DNA from: a bacterium
Lineage (GTDB): Bacteria > Myxococcota_A > Bradymonadia > UBA7976 > UBA1532
Assembly: GCA_030426085.1 (NCBI GenBank)
Contig: JAUHYW010000006.1
Location: 1 to 64,000, forward strand
Direction: 5' to 3'
DNA length: 64,000 nt
Positions within the stretch are counted from its first letter, which is position 1. The number at the start of each line of letters is the position of its first letter. Under the pieces are notes generated by a model that saw only the letters and a list, made by a program, of their open reading frames with translations, searched no databases and was not told the DNA's origin. The position numbers were made by a program, and so were the translations under genes. Shown piece by piece: positions 49,548 to 57,308 of this stretch.

Positions 49548-50366
49548 CTACAGGAAGAAGTCGGGCATCAGCGGGGTGCCCGGCGAGACCGCGTAGGGCT
49601 CGAGGTCGGTCACGCCCTCCTCGGCGAGCACCTCGTCGTCGATGTAGAAGTGGCCCCCGGTGCTCGCCGCCGGCCGCACCAGGATCGCGTGGGCCGCGTC
49701 GGCCATGATCTGGGGCGTGCGGCTGGCCTTCATCATCTCCTCGCCGCCGAGCAGGTTCGCGACCGCGGCGGTGGCGATGGACGTGCGGGGCCACAGCGCG
49801 TTGACCCCCACCTTGCCGGCGAACTCGGCGGCCATGCCCAGCACGCACATGCTCATGCCGTACTTGGCCATCGTGTAGGCGACGTGGTTGCCGAACCACT
49901 TGGGGTCGAGGTTCAGCGGGGGGCTGATGTTGAGGATGTGGGGGTTGTCGGCCTTCAGCAGATGGGGCAGGCAGGCCCGCGAGGTGACGAAGGTGCCCCG
50001 GGCGTTGACCTGATGCATCAGGTCGAACCGCTTGATGGGTGTCTGAAGGGTCCCGGTCAGCATGATCGCGCTGGCGTTGTTGATGCACACGTCGATGCCG
50101 CCGAAGCGCTCGACCGCCTCGGCGACCGCCGCGTCGACCCGCGCGTCGTCCCGGATGTCGACCACGAGGGGCAGCGCCTGCCCGCCGGCGGCCTCGATCT
50201 CCTCGGCCGCGCTGTAGATCGTGCCCGGCAGCTTGGGGTGGGGCTCGGCGGTCTTGGCCGCGATGACGATGTTGGCCCCGTCGCGGGCGGCCCGCAGGGC
50301 GATGGCCTTGCCGATGCCTCGGCTGGCCCCGGTGATGAAGAGGGTCTTGTCGCGCAGATCGGGCAT
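49548..50366 (-). CDS. Short-chain dehydrogenase/reductase, HSDL2-like
   Basis: 272 aa. NAD(P)-binding GASRGIGKAIA at residues 13-23, then VDIRDD, CINNASAI, and the catalytic Tyr/Lys in YTMAKYG. The segment ISPPLNLDPKWFGNHVAYT and the ending with TGGHFYIDDEVL are characteristic of the hydroxysteroid-dehydrogenase-like protein 2 group, thought to act in fatty-acyl or sterol metabolism. The substrate is unknown. AGGAG lies 6 nt before the ATG at 50366. It is divergent from the methyltransferase. Confidence 0.9.
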   Translation of the reverse strand: MPDLRDKTLFITGASRGIGKAIALRAARDGANIVIAAKTAEPHPKLPGTIYSAAEEIEAAGGQALPLVVDIRDDARVDAAVAEAVERFGGIDVCINNASAIMLTGTLQTPIKRFDLMHQVNARGTFVTSRACLPHLLKADNPHILNISPPLNLDPKWFGNHVAYTMAKYGMSMCVLGMAAEFAGKVGVNALWPRTSIATAAVANLLGGEEMMKASRTPQIMADAAHAILVRPAASTGGHFYIDDEVLAEEGVTDLEPYAVSPGTPLMPDFFL

Positions 50367-50481
50367 AGCGGGCTCCTGTGTGGGTGCGGCCAGAGCATCG
50401 ACCGACGGGCACCGGTTTTCAAGGGGCAGCGGGGCCCGCGACGCTGACCGCCGGCTGCGCATCGACCCGGGGGAGGCCCCG

Positions 50482-51276
50482 ATGCCCGCACGCGCCCCGC
50501 TCGCCCTGCTCGCCGCCCTGCTCACCCTGTCCGCCGGCCCCGCGCGAGGCGCCCCGCCCGACCCCCAGGAGGCCCATCGCATGTCCCGCCAGCACATGGT
50601 CACCCGCCACCTCGCCGCCCGTGACATCCAGTCGCCGCATGTGCTCGAGGCGATGTCGGTGGTGCCCCGGGAGCGCTTCGTGCCGGCCGAGCGGCGCGGC
50701 CTGGCCTACGCCGACCACCCGCTGCCCATCGGGCACCGGCAGACGATCTCCCAGCCGTACATCGTCGCGCTGATGACCCAGCTCGCCGGGGCGAAGCCGG
50801 GGATGAAGGCCCTCGACGTGGGCACCGGCTCGGGCTACCAGGCGGCGGTGCTCTCCCGCATCGTGGACCGCGTCTACGGGATCGAGATCGTCTGCCCGCT
50901 CGCCGAGCGGGCGAAGAAGACCCTCGCCGCGCTGGACTACGACAACGTCACGGTGCGCTGCGGCGACGGCTTCCGCGGCTGGCCCGAGCACGCCCCGTTC
51001 GACCTGATCGTGCTCGCCGCCGCGCCGACGGTCATCCCCCCGGCGCTCATCGAGCAGCTCCGGCCGGGCGGGCGGCTGGTGTTGCCGGTGGGCGAGGGTG
51101 TGCAGCGGTTGAAGGTGGTGGTGCGCACCGAGGACGGGCACCGGGTCGAAGACCACGGCGGGGTGCGCTTCGTGCCGATGACCGGTGAGGTGCGGGGCGA
51201 CCCGCCGAAGAGCGGGCCCGGGCAGAAGGGGGCTGGGGGAGCCGACGACGCGCCGGGCGCCCCGAAGGCGCCCTGA
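50482..51276 (+). CDS. pcm: Protein-L-isoaspartate O-methyltransferase with signal peptide
   Basis: 264 aa. It methylates isoaspartyl residues in aged proteins to start their repair. The family core is complete: VPRERFVPAERRGLAYADHPLPIGHRQTISQPYIVA, SAM motif LDVGTGSGYQAAVL, and LRPGGRLVLPVG. Unusually it starts with a hydrophobic signal-like segment (LALLAALLTLSAGPARGAPP), so it is probably exported to the periplasm, as some proteobacterial paralogues are. SAM supply there is unclear. GGGAGG lies 5 nt before the ATG. The C-terminal 25 residues are a Gly/Pro/Lys-rich tail. Confidence 0.9.
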   Translation: MPARAPLALLAALLTLSAGPARGAPPDPQEAHRMSRQHMVTRHLAARDIQSPHVLEAMSVVPRERFVPAERRGLAYADHPLPIGHRQTISQPYIVALMTQLAGAKPGMKALDVGTGSGYQAAVLSRIVDRVYGIEIVCPLAERAKKTLAALDYDNVTVRCGDGFRGWPEHAPFDLIVLAAAPTVIPPALIEQLRPGGRLVLPVGEGVQRLKVVVRTEDGHRVEDHGGVRFVPMTGEVRGDPPKSGPGQKGAGGADDAPGAPKAP

Positions 51277-51288
51277 CGCGGGGCGGGC

Positions 51289-51579
51289 TCAGCCCATCGC
51301 CCGGCGGGCCCGATCGATGCGGTTGCGCACCGCGAGGGCCCGCTTGCTCAACCCGTCGACCGACTGCTTGATGATGAACTTGTCGAAGCCGCCGGCGTGC
51401 TCGATCGAGCGGATGGTGTTCGCCGCGACGTTGAGCGTGACGAACGACCCCAGCGCGTCGCTGTAGAGGCGGCGCTTGTGGATGTTGGGCACCTGACGGC
51501 GCTTGGTGCGGATGTGGGAGTGGCTGATGTTGTGCCCGGTGATCGGGCCCTTACCGGTCAGCTCGCAGCGGCGGGCCAT
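51289..51579 (-). CDS. rpmB: 50S ribosomal protein L28
   Basis: 96 aa. MARRCELTGKGPITGHNISHSHIRTKRR followed by PNIHKRRLYSDALGSFVTLNVAANTIRSIEHAGGFDKF is unmistakable L28. Basic 23S-rRNA-binding protein. GAGGAG lies 7 nt before the ATG. Stands alone, converging on pcm with a 12-nt gap. L33, often its partner, is not adjacent. Confidence 0.96.
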   Translation of the reverse strand: MARRCELTGKGPITGHNISHSHIRTKRRQVPNIHKRRLYSDALGSFVTLNVAANTIRSIEHAGGFDKFIIKQSVDGLSKRALAVRNRIDRARRAMG

Positions 51580-51757
51580 GGCGGGTCTCCTCGGGGTGAC
51601 GATGACGCAGTAGCTCGAGCGACGGTGAGGCGAGACGAGTCGCCGCTCACCGGTCGCGGGACGTGGGGGTCTACCCGATCTCGGCGGCGATATCCACTCC
51701 TTTGTCGCGATCGGGCAGTATTCCGGGGGCGCGCGATCCGCGCGCCGGCCGAGCGGG

Positions 51758-52876
51758 TCAGGGCTCGGCCGGCGGCGCGACCCCCTCGACGACCACCGGC
51801 TCGGCCTGGGCCAGCAGGCAGATGCCGATGGCGTTGCAGCCGTCCTCCATCTCGGGATCGCACGGCGCGGCGCGGGGCCCGTCGACCCGGGCGTCGAGCC
51901 CGCCGATGATGTCGACCACCAGCGCGATCAGCTCCTCGGTCGTATTGTCGAGCTGGCTGCGGATGAGCGCGCAGAAGGTCGGCGGGTCGTCGACGACGCA
52001 CCCCGCGCGCAGCTCCTCGACCAGGATCGCCATGCGCTCCGTCGTCACGTAGCCCGCCATCACCCCGTCGGTCAGCCGCCAGCCGGGCCCCTCGGCCGAG
52101 ACCCGCCCGGTGAGCGTGGTCTGGTCGAGCACCAGCGGCAGCTCGGGGCTGTCGAGCAGGCTGATGGGCACCGCCATCGTCACCCGGTCGCTCTCGAGCC
52201 AGCCCTCGTCGACCCAGGTCTCGGCGAAGGTGGTCAGCGGCGGGCCCTGCGGGTCGCCGTCGACGAAGGCCCCCGGGCGATACAAGAGCTCGAGGTCCGG
52301 CCCCTGCGCCCCGATGAGCACGTCGATGTCGAGGGACTCGAGCTCGCCCGCCGACAGCCCTGGCTCCCACCCCCGGGCCCGCATCAGCAACACCAGGGCG
52401 ATGTGCCCGGCGCCGTCCGGCCGCACCTGACCGCCGAGGCCCCCGCCGGCGAGCAGCAGCAGGTTGAACATGCGGGAGCCGGCGCCGGCCCCGTGCAGCA
52501 GGCAGCCCGCCCGGCGGGCGGTCTCGGGGTCGGGGGGCACGTCCAGGCGGTGGACCCGGGCCGCCGGCCCCCACTGCGACTGACCGGCGAGGGGCACCGT
52601 CAGCGGGTCGACCGCCTCGCCGTCGGGCTCGGGCGGGTCGGCGTCGGGAGGGGCGACATCGGGCGCCGACGGCCCGCCGTCGACCCGCCCAGCGTCGCGC
52701 GGACCACCGGCGTCGGGCTCGGCGGCGTCGGCCCCGCGATCGGGCCCCGGGTCGACGCCGCCATCGGGCGCCGCCTCGGGCAGAGCGTCGGATCCATCGT
52801 CACACCCCCCCAGCGCGACCGCGACCAGGGAGACGATCAGGGGCGTCAGCAGCGCGGCGCGGCGGGCGGCCCTCAT
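51758..52876 (-). CDS. Lipoprotein of unknown function
   Basis: 372 aa. Signal peptide with lipobox LGGC (Cys25), then about 65 residues of Asp/Pro/Gly-rich linker typical of myxobacterial surface lipoproteins. The mature domain (about 90-372) is globular, with segments SQWGPAARVHRLDVP, LDIDVLIGAQGPDLELLYRPG and LDQTTLTGRVSAEGPGWRLTDGVMAGYV, and six cysteines near the C-terminus that may pair. I do not recognise a family. Its ATG overlaps the stop of the DUF2007 gene (ATGA), so the two are co-translated. Confidence 0.75.
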   Translation of the reverse strand: MRAARRAALLTPLIVSLVAVALGGCDDGSDALPEAAPDGGVDPGPDRGADAAEPDAGGPRDAGRVDGGPSAPDVAPPDADPPEPDGEAVDPLTVPLAGQSQWGPAARVHRLDVPPDPETARRAGCLLHGAGAGSRMFNLLLLAGGGLGGQVRPDGAGHIALVLLMRARGWEPGLSAGELESLDIDVLIGAQGPDLELLYRPGAFVDGDPQGPPLTTFAETWVDEGWLESDRVTMAVPISLLDSPELPLVLDQTTLTGRVSAEGPGWRLTDGVMAGYVTTERMAILVEELRAGCVVDDPPTFCALIRSQLDNTTEELIALVVDIIGGLDARVDGPRAAPCDPEMEDGCNAIGICLLAQAEPVVVEGVAPPAEP

Positions 52877-53211
52877 CGGCCGGCCACCCGCAGGTGAGGC
52901 CCGTCGGGGATGTCGGCGCCGCACGACCAGCACAGCTCGAAGGCCCCCGGGTTCGACTCCCCGCAGGCGGGGCACGGCCGCTCGACGTCCGCCGCCGCCC
53001 GGGCGGCGTCGATGATCACCGTCGCCTCGGCTGCCCGGGGCGCGGGCACGAACAGCTCGGTGCGGGCGTCGTCGACCGGGATCTCGCCGGCGAGGCCGGT
53101 GCGGAACTGGCCCTGGACCCGGGAGCCGATGCCCTCTCGGGTCAGCATGCTGCGCACGAGGTGCACCTCGGTGGGGTTGAGCGAGGAGAAGACGACGACT
53201 TCTTCGGCCAT
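52873..53211 (-). CDS. DUF2007 domain plus zinc-ribbon protein
   Basis: 112 aa. Residues 1-75 fit the DUF2007 (putative signal-transducing) fold: VVVFSSLNPTEVHLVRSMLTREGIGSRV and TELFVPAPRAAEATVIID. The C-terminus adds a zinc ribbon (CPACGESNPGAFELCWSCG, two CxxC pairs). Cytoplasmic, probably regulatory or protein-binding. First gene of a two-gene unit with the lipoprotein. Confidence 0.85.
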   Translation of the reverse strand: MAEEVVVFSSLNPTEVHLVRSMLTREGIGSRVQGQFRTGLAGEIPVDDARTELFVPAPRAAEATVIIDAARAAADVERPCPACGESNPGAFELCWSCGADIPDGPHLRVAGR

Positions 53212-53617
53212 GATGTCCCTCGGGGGCGGGCGATGAGGCCGGGTGAGCGGGCACCGTCCGCCGGCTGTCGGCCGCCGGAGATCGGGCGGCAGTCCGCAGT
53301 CTGTCCAAACCGGGGGTCGCGGGCAAGGTCACGGCCCGTATCGGTATGTCACCCGGGTCACGGCCCTCGTCATCCGCTCAATCCCTCATGTGCGGATACA
53401 TGCCATATAGAGCATACCCGCCCGTATGAGCACGAACACGGCACAGTCGATCCCCGTATATGTGAAGTCTTTCAATCGCAACAGAACTAACAAGCACAAT
53501 TTTGGGCCGATACCAAAAATCACCTTGTGAGATATGATCGTCCTGGCACACGTCGGACACGGTCTGGCACGACAATCGCAAACAGTGCATGGCGTCACTC
53601 AGCAAGAGAGTCATTCC
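53212..53617. other. Intergenic region with an AT-rich island
   Basis: No convincing gene. The stretch from about 53380 to 53620 is strikingly AT-rich for this genome (runs such as CCATATAGAGCATA, CAATTTTGGG, CCAAAAATCACC), with a TATGAT box at 53533-53538. It may hold strong promoters, a regulatory RNA, a curved or silenced segment, or the remnant of foreign DNA. Confidence 0.6.
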
Positions 53618-53740
53618 ATGCAGCGCAAGGCCATCAAGAAGCAGATCCTCGACAACCTCCGCGCCAACGCCCGCATCGCCGATGCCCGCAGCGGAGTACG
53701 GGTCGAGAAGCGCGCACGCACGGTGACCCTGTACGGCTGA
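53618..53740 (+). CDS. Possible 40-residue basic microprotein resembling a truncated BON domain
   Basis: MQRKAIKKQILDNLRANARI, then DARSGVRVEKRARTVTLYG and a stop. The pattern ILDNLRANARI...VRVEKRARTVTLYG looks like the first helix and strands of a BON domain, which normally continues for another 40 residues. A GAGAG run lies 8-12 nt before the ATG. It is either a real small protein or a decayed fragment. Codon use is less GC3-biased than the neighbours. Confidence 0.35.
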   Translation: MQRKAIKKQILDNLRANARIADARSGVRVEKRARTVTLYG

Positions 53741-53821
53741 TGCCTCCGTGAGCCCCCAGAATCGCGCGCGTCCGCCGCGCGGCATGATGAACGCCCCTTC
53801 TCACCGACCATGGAGCGCGCG

Positions 53822-55786
53822 ATGTCCGATGCCCGGGCGCTGGCCGATGCGCTGCGCGGGCTGATCGAGCGCCACGTCGCCCCCGACAGCCGGGGGCGCC
53901 TCTTCCGCTACGCCACCCGACATGTGCCGCTCGAGTCGTCGGACGAGGGCAGCCCGTTCATCCCCCCGCTCTACACCCTGCGCGTCGCCGCCGCGCTCGA
54001 GCTGCCTCGCGACGCGGCGCTGGCCCTCGCCGCGTCGAGCTGCTTCTACTTCGCCGCGGCCGACGTCTTCGACGACTGCGCCGACGGCGACGTGCGCCGG
54101 GCGACGGGGCTCGACGTCAACGACGGCTGCCGCCTGATCTTCCTCCACCAGATGGCCCTGGTCGACGGGCCCCTGCCCCCCGAGCGGGTCCCGGCGCTGG
54201 TCGCTCTCTACAGCGCCTGCGGGCTCGAGATGGCCGAGGGCCAGGAGCGTGACCTGCGGGGCACCGACGCGGTCGAGGCGTTCGAGCCGGTCGAGATGGT
54301 GCGGCTGAAGACCGGGGGCGAGCTGGCGGCGGTGATCGCGGCCCCGGCGGTGCTCGCCGGCCTCGACCCGGCGCCGTGGCGGGCCTTCGGCCGGGCCTTC
54401 GGGGCGATGCTTCAGCTCCTGACCGACTACTTCGACCTCTTCCTCGACCCGACCTCCGACGACTGGGAGGCGGGCAAGCCCTCGCTGCCCATCCGGGCCG
54501 GGCTGGCCGACCGGCGGCACGGGGCGGCGGTGGCGCTGATGCTGGCCGGCGACCGGGCGGCCAACGACCGCAAGAGCCGGGGGCTGTGGCATCTGGTGCA
54601 GGCCGGGGTGGGCAAGCGCTTCGCCAAGACCCGCGACGCGCTGCGCCGGGAGATGCGGGCGGCCGAGAAGGCGCTGGGGCGGCCGACGGTGCTGGCCGAC
54701 ATCCGGGGTGAGCTCGAGGAGTGGATCGGGGGCGTCGTCGACGCCCTGGCCGAGTACCGGGGCGACGCCGCGCCGACCGTCGAGCGGCTGGTGGACGAGG
54801 TGGCGTTGTGCCGTCGGGCCGCGATGGCCTTCCTCGAGACCGACCCCCTGTTCGACGAGTCGTCGGAGGTGCAGCGGCACGACCTCTTCGACCGGCCGCT
54901 GGTGGTGGGGGACGTCTTCGGTCAGGCGCTGATCTGCGAGTCGCTGCGGGGCGAGGGCCTGCCGCTGGGGCCGGTGCTCGATCAGCTCGTCGACCGGATC
55001 GACCCCGACGGCTGGCGCTACTTCCCGGGGCACTTCGAGCTGCCGGCCGACGGGGACTGCATCGGGGTGGTGCTCCAGGCGCTGGCCGGCACCCCCGGCG
55101 CGGGCCACCCGGCGACCGCGCTCGGGGTCCGGGCCGTGCTGGCCAACCTCGACGACCGGGGGGTGCCGCTCACCTGGCTGGCCGATGGCTGGCTGCCGGC
55201 GGACGGGGACCACCGCCCGCGGCACACCCGGGAGAGCATCGACGCCTTCTGGGCCGGGGGGGCCTGCCCGGCGGCGGCGGCCAACGCGCTGCTCGGGCTG
55301 TGGCGCCACGACGCGGCGGCCCACCGGGGGACGGTGGTCCGGGGCCTGATCGCGGTCGCCGAGCAATGCGCCGGGGCGGCCTCCGAGTCGGAGTTCTACC
55401 CCCCGGTGGCGATGGACTACATGGTGGCCCACGCGCTGCTCGAGGCCGGCGAGCGGGTCCGGCTGGGCAAGCCGGCGAGCCGGGCGCTGAAGGCGATCGC
55501 CGAGCGGCTCGCGGCGCGGCGCACGCTGTCGGGCCGCTTCGGCGACGCGCTCTCCACCGCGCTGGCCGGCTGGACCCTGCACCGCCTCGGCCGGCTCGAT
55601 CAGACCGCCCGGCTGACCGTCGTCCGGGCGCTGGTCGACGCCCAGGCGGCCGACGGGGGCTACCCGGCCGACCCGTTCTATCGCACCATCCCCCATCCGG
55701 TCTCGTCGTGGTATGGGTCACGGATGCTGACGACCGCGTTCGTCATCCAGGCCCTGCGGCTCCTGGCGGGAGACGTCCGGGTCTGA
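53822..55786 (+). CDS. Isoprenyl diphosphate synthase fused to an alpha-alpha-barrel terpene-cyclase/prenyltransferase-like domain
   Basis: 654 aa, ATG with GGAG 6 nt upstream; an in-frame ATG four codons earlier lacks a site. Residues about 10-330 carry the E-type prenyl synthase pattern: first Asp-rich motif DDCAD (84-88) followed by VRR (91-93), GQ (140-141), KTGGEL (163-168), and second Asp motif DYFDLFLD (202-209) with GKPSLPI (218-224). Residues about 345-654 are helical hairpins like the alpha-alpha barrel of squalene-hopene cyclase or class II terpene cyclases, with ADGDC (409-413) where DxDD would be expected and a QW-like QAADGGYPADPFY (608-620). It probably makes and then modifies a polyprenyl product. 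First gene of an operon with a histidine kinase. Confidence 0.75.
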   Translation: MSDARALADALRGLIERHVAPDSRGRLFRYATRHVPLESSDEGSPFIPPLYTLRVAAALELPRDAALALAASSCFYFAAADVFDDCADGDVRRATGLDVNDGCRLIFLHQMALVDGPLPPERVPALVALYSACGLEMAEGQERDLRGTDAVEAFEPVEMVRLKTGGELAAVIAAPAVLAGLDPAPWRAFGRAFGAMLQLLTDYFDLFLDPTSDDWEAGKPSLPIRAGLADRRHGAAVALMLAGDRAANDRKSRGLWHLVQAGVGKRFAKTRDALRREMRAAEKALGRPTVLADIRGELEEWIGGVVDALAEYRGDAAPTVERLVDEVALCRRAAMAFLETDPLFDESSEVQRHDLFDRPLVVGDVFGQALICESLRGEGLPLGPVLDQLVDRIDPDGWRYFPGHFELPADGDCIGVVLQALAGTPGAGHPATALGVRAVLANLDDRGVPLTWLADGWLPADGDHRPRHTRESIDAFWAGGACPAAAANALLGLWRHDAAAHRGTVVRGLIAVAEQCAGAASESEFYPPVAMDYMVAHALLEAGERVRLGKPASRALKAIAERLAARRTLSGRFGDALSTALAGWTLHRLGRLDQTARLTVVRALVDAQAADGGYPADPFYRTIPHPVSSWYGSRMLTTAFVIQALRLLAGDVRV

Positions 55787-55825
55787 GACCATCGGGGCGC
55801 GCGGTCGGGGGACGGTCGAGGAGCC

Positions 55826-57280
55826 GTGAGTCAAGACGCGGAGAATCTGTCGCTGGAGCCGGTGAGGCTCCGCCGCATCCAGCAGTTCCTGCTGACCCAC
55901 CTCGTGCTGTGCTGCATCGCGCTGGTGGCGCTCATCGGCGAGGCGATGCTGGTCACCGACCGCAGCCACGTCGTCACCAGCCTCGCGACGGCGATCGTGC
56001 CCCTGAGCCTGACGATCGCGTCCTACATCTGCCTCAAGCGGCGGGTGCTGGTCAGCTACCTCATCCCGGGCATCCTCTCGATCGACACCGTGCTCGTCGT
56101 GGCCCAGATGGTCGTCGAGAGCGGCATGGAGTCGGGCTGGGCGGCGACCCCGATCCTGCTGATCATCATGCTGCCGCTCTTCAGCCACCAGCGGGGGCAG
56201 GTGTGGTGGCTGGCCGGCTTGCAGCTCATCCTGTACGGGGCGGTGTTCACCCTGCGGGCCCAGGGGGTCATCGAGTACGAGGTGCGGCCGGGCATCGGCG
56301 CCGACGGCGGGTTCCAGCTCTACACCGGGCTGGGCTACGGCTTCCTCATCCTGGGCGCGGCGTTCCTCGCCGGTCGCACCAGCGTCGACGTGGTCAACAG
56401 CCAGCGGCAGCTCGAGGCCGAGGTGACCCGGGCGACCGCCGCCCTGCGCGAAGCCCAGGCCCAGCTCGTGCAGCAGGAGAAGATGGTCGGCCTGGGGCAG
56501 CTCACCGCCGGGGTGGCCCACGAGATCAACAACCCGCTGACCTTCGTGACGACCAACATCACCAGCCTCGAGCGCGACCTGGACGACGTGATGACGCTGC
56601 TCGAGCGCTATGGGGCGCTCGACGACCAGCTCGCCGAGATCGACCCCGACGCGATCGACGAGATCGACGAGCTGCGGGAGGACCTCTTCCTCGACGACCC
56701 CCGGGAGGTGCTCGGCGAGCTGCTCTCCGACACCCGGGCCGGGCTGGAGCGGGTCCAGCAGATCATCCACGACCTCAAGACCTTCGCCCGGCTCGACGAG
56801 GCCGAGCGCAAGACGGTCGATCTGCACGAGGGCATCGACAGCACGCTCAAGATGCTGCGCCACAAGATGCCGCCCACGACCACCCTCGAGCGGGACTACG
56901 CCGACATGGGCCCGGTGGACGTCTTCCCCGCGCTGCTCAATCAGGTGTTCATGAACATCCTGCAGAACGCGGTCGACGCCCAGCCGGCGGAGAGCGGTTT
57001 GTTGCGGGTGCGCACCATCTCGGACGAGGATACGGTGTCGATCGAGATCTCGGACAACGGCCCCGGGGTGCCGCCGGACATCCGGGGGCGCATCTTCGAC
57101 CCGTTCTTCACCACCAAGGAGGTGGGCAGCGGAACCGGGTTGGGTCTGAGCCTGAGCTATCGCATCATCGAGCGGCACGGGGGGCGGATCGAGGTGGACG
57201 ACGCGCCGGGCGGCGGCGCGCTGTTCCGGGTGGTCCTGCCCCGGACCCCGCAGGCGACGCCCGATCCGGCGGACGCGTGA
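55826..57280 (+). CDS. Membrane sensor histidine kinase
   Basis: 484 aa, GTG start with GAGGAGCC just upstream. Five or six N-terminal membrane helices (about 20-185) without a recognisable periplasmic sensor. A coiled-coil segment (about 190-220) leads to the H-box AHEINNPL (His232). ATP-binding domain: NILQNAVDA (N-box), ISDNGPGVP (G1), [20 protein letters not shown] (F and G2). An acidic insertion (about 265-300: [18 protein letters not shown]) sits between H-box and N-box. No response regulator is adjacent, so the partner is elsewhere. 39 nt after the isoprenyl synthase fusion and 28 nt before the TIR-STAND gene. Confidence 0.92.
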   Translation: MSQDAENLSLEPVRLRRIQQFLLTHLVLCCIALVALIGEAMLVTDRSHVVTSLATAIVPLSLTIASYICLKRRVLVSYLIPGILSIDTVLVVAQMVVESGMESGWAATPILLIIMLPLFSHQRGQVWWLAGLQLILYGAVFTLRAQGVIEYEVRPGIGADGGFQLYTGLGYGFLILGAAFLAGRTSVDVVNSQRQLEAEVTRATAALREAQAQLVQQEKMVGLGQLTAGVAHEINNPLTFVTTNITSLERDLDDVMTLLERYGALDDQLAEIDPDAIDEIDELREDLFLDDPREVLGELLSDTRAGLERVQQIIHDLKTFARLDEAERKTVDLHEGIDSTLKMLRHKMPPTTTLERDYADMGPVDVFPALLNQVFMNILQNAVDAQPAESGLLRVRTISDEDTVSIEISDNGPGVPPDIRGRIFDPFFTTKEVGSGTGLGLSLSYRIIERHGGRIEVDDAPGGGALFRVVLPRTPQATPDPADA

Positions 57281-57308
57281 ATCGAGGCGCTCTGCGCGTG
57301 GAGGACTC

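Noticed and set aside
53534-53740. Longer 68-codon version of the BON-like microprotein
   Set aside because: The first 28 codons read through the AT-rich island and promoter-like box without a ribosome site; the internal ATG at 53618 is the better start.
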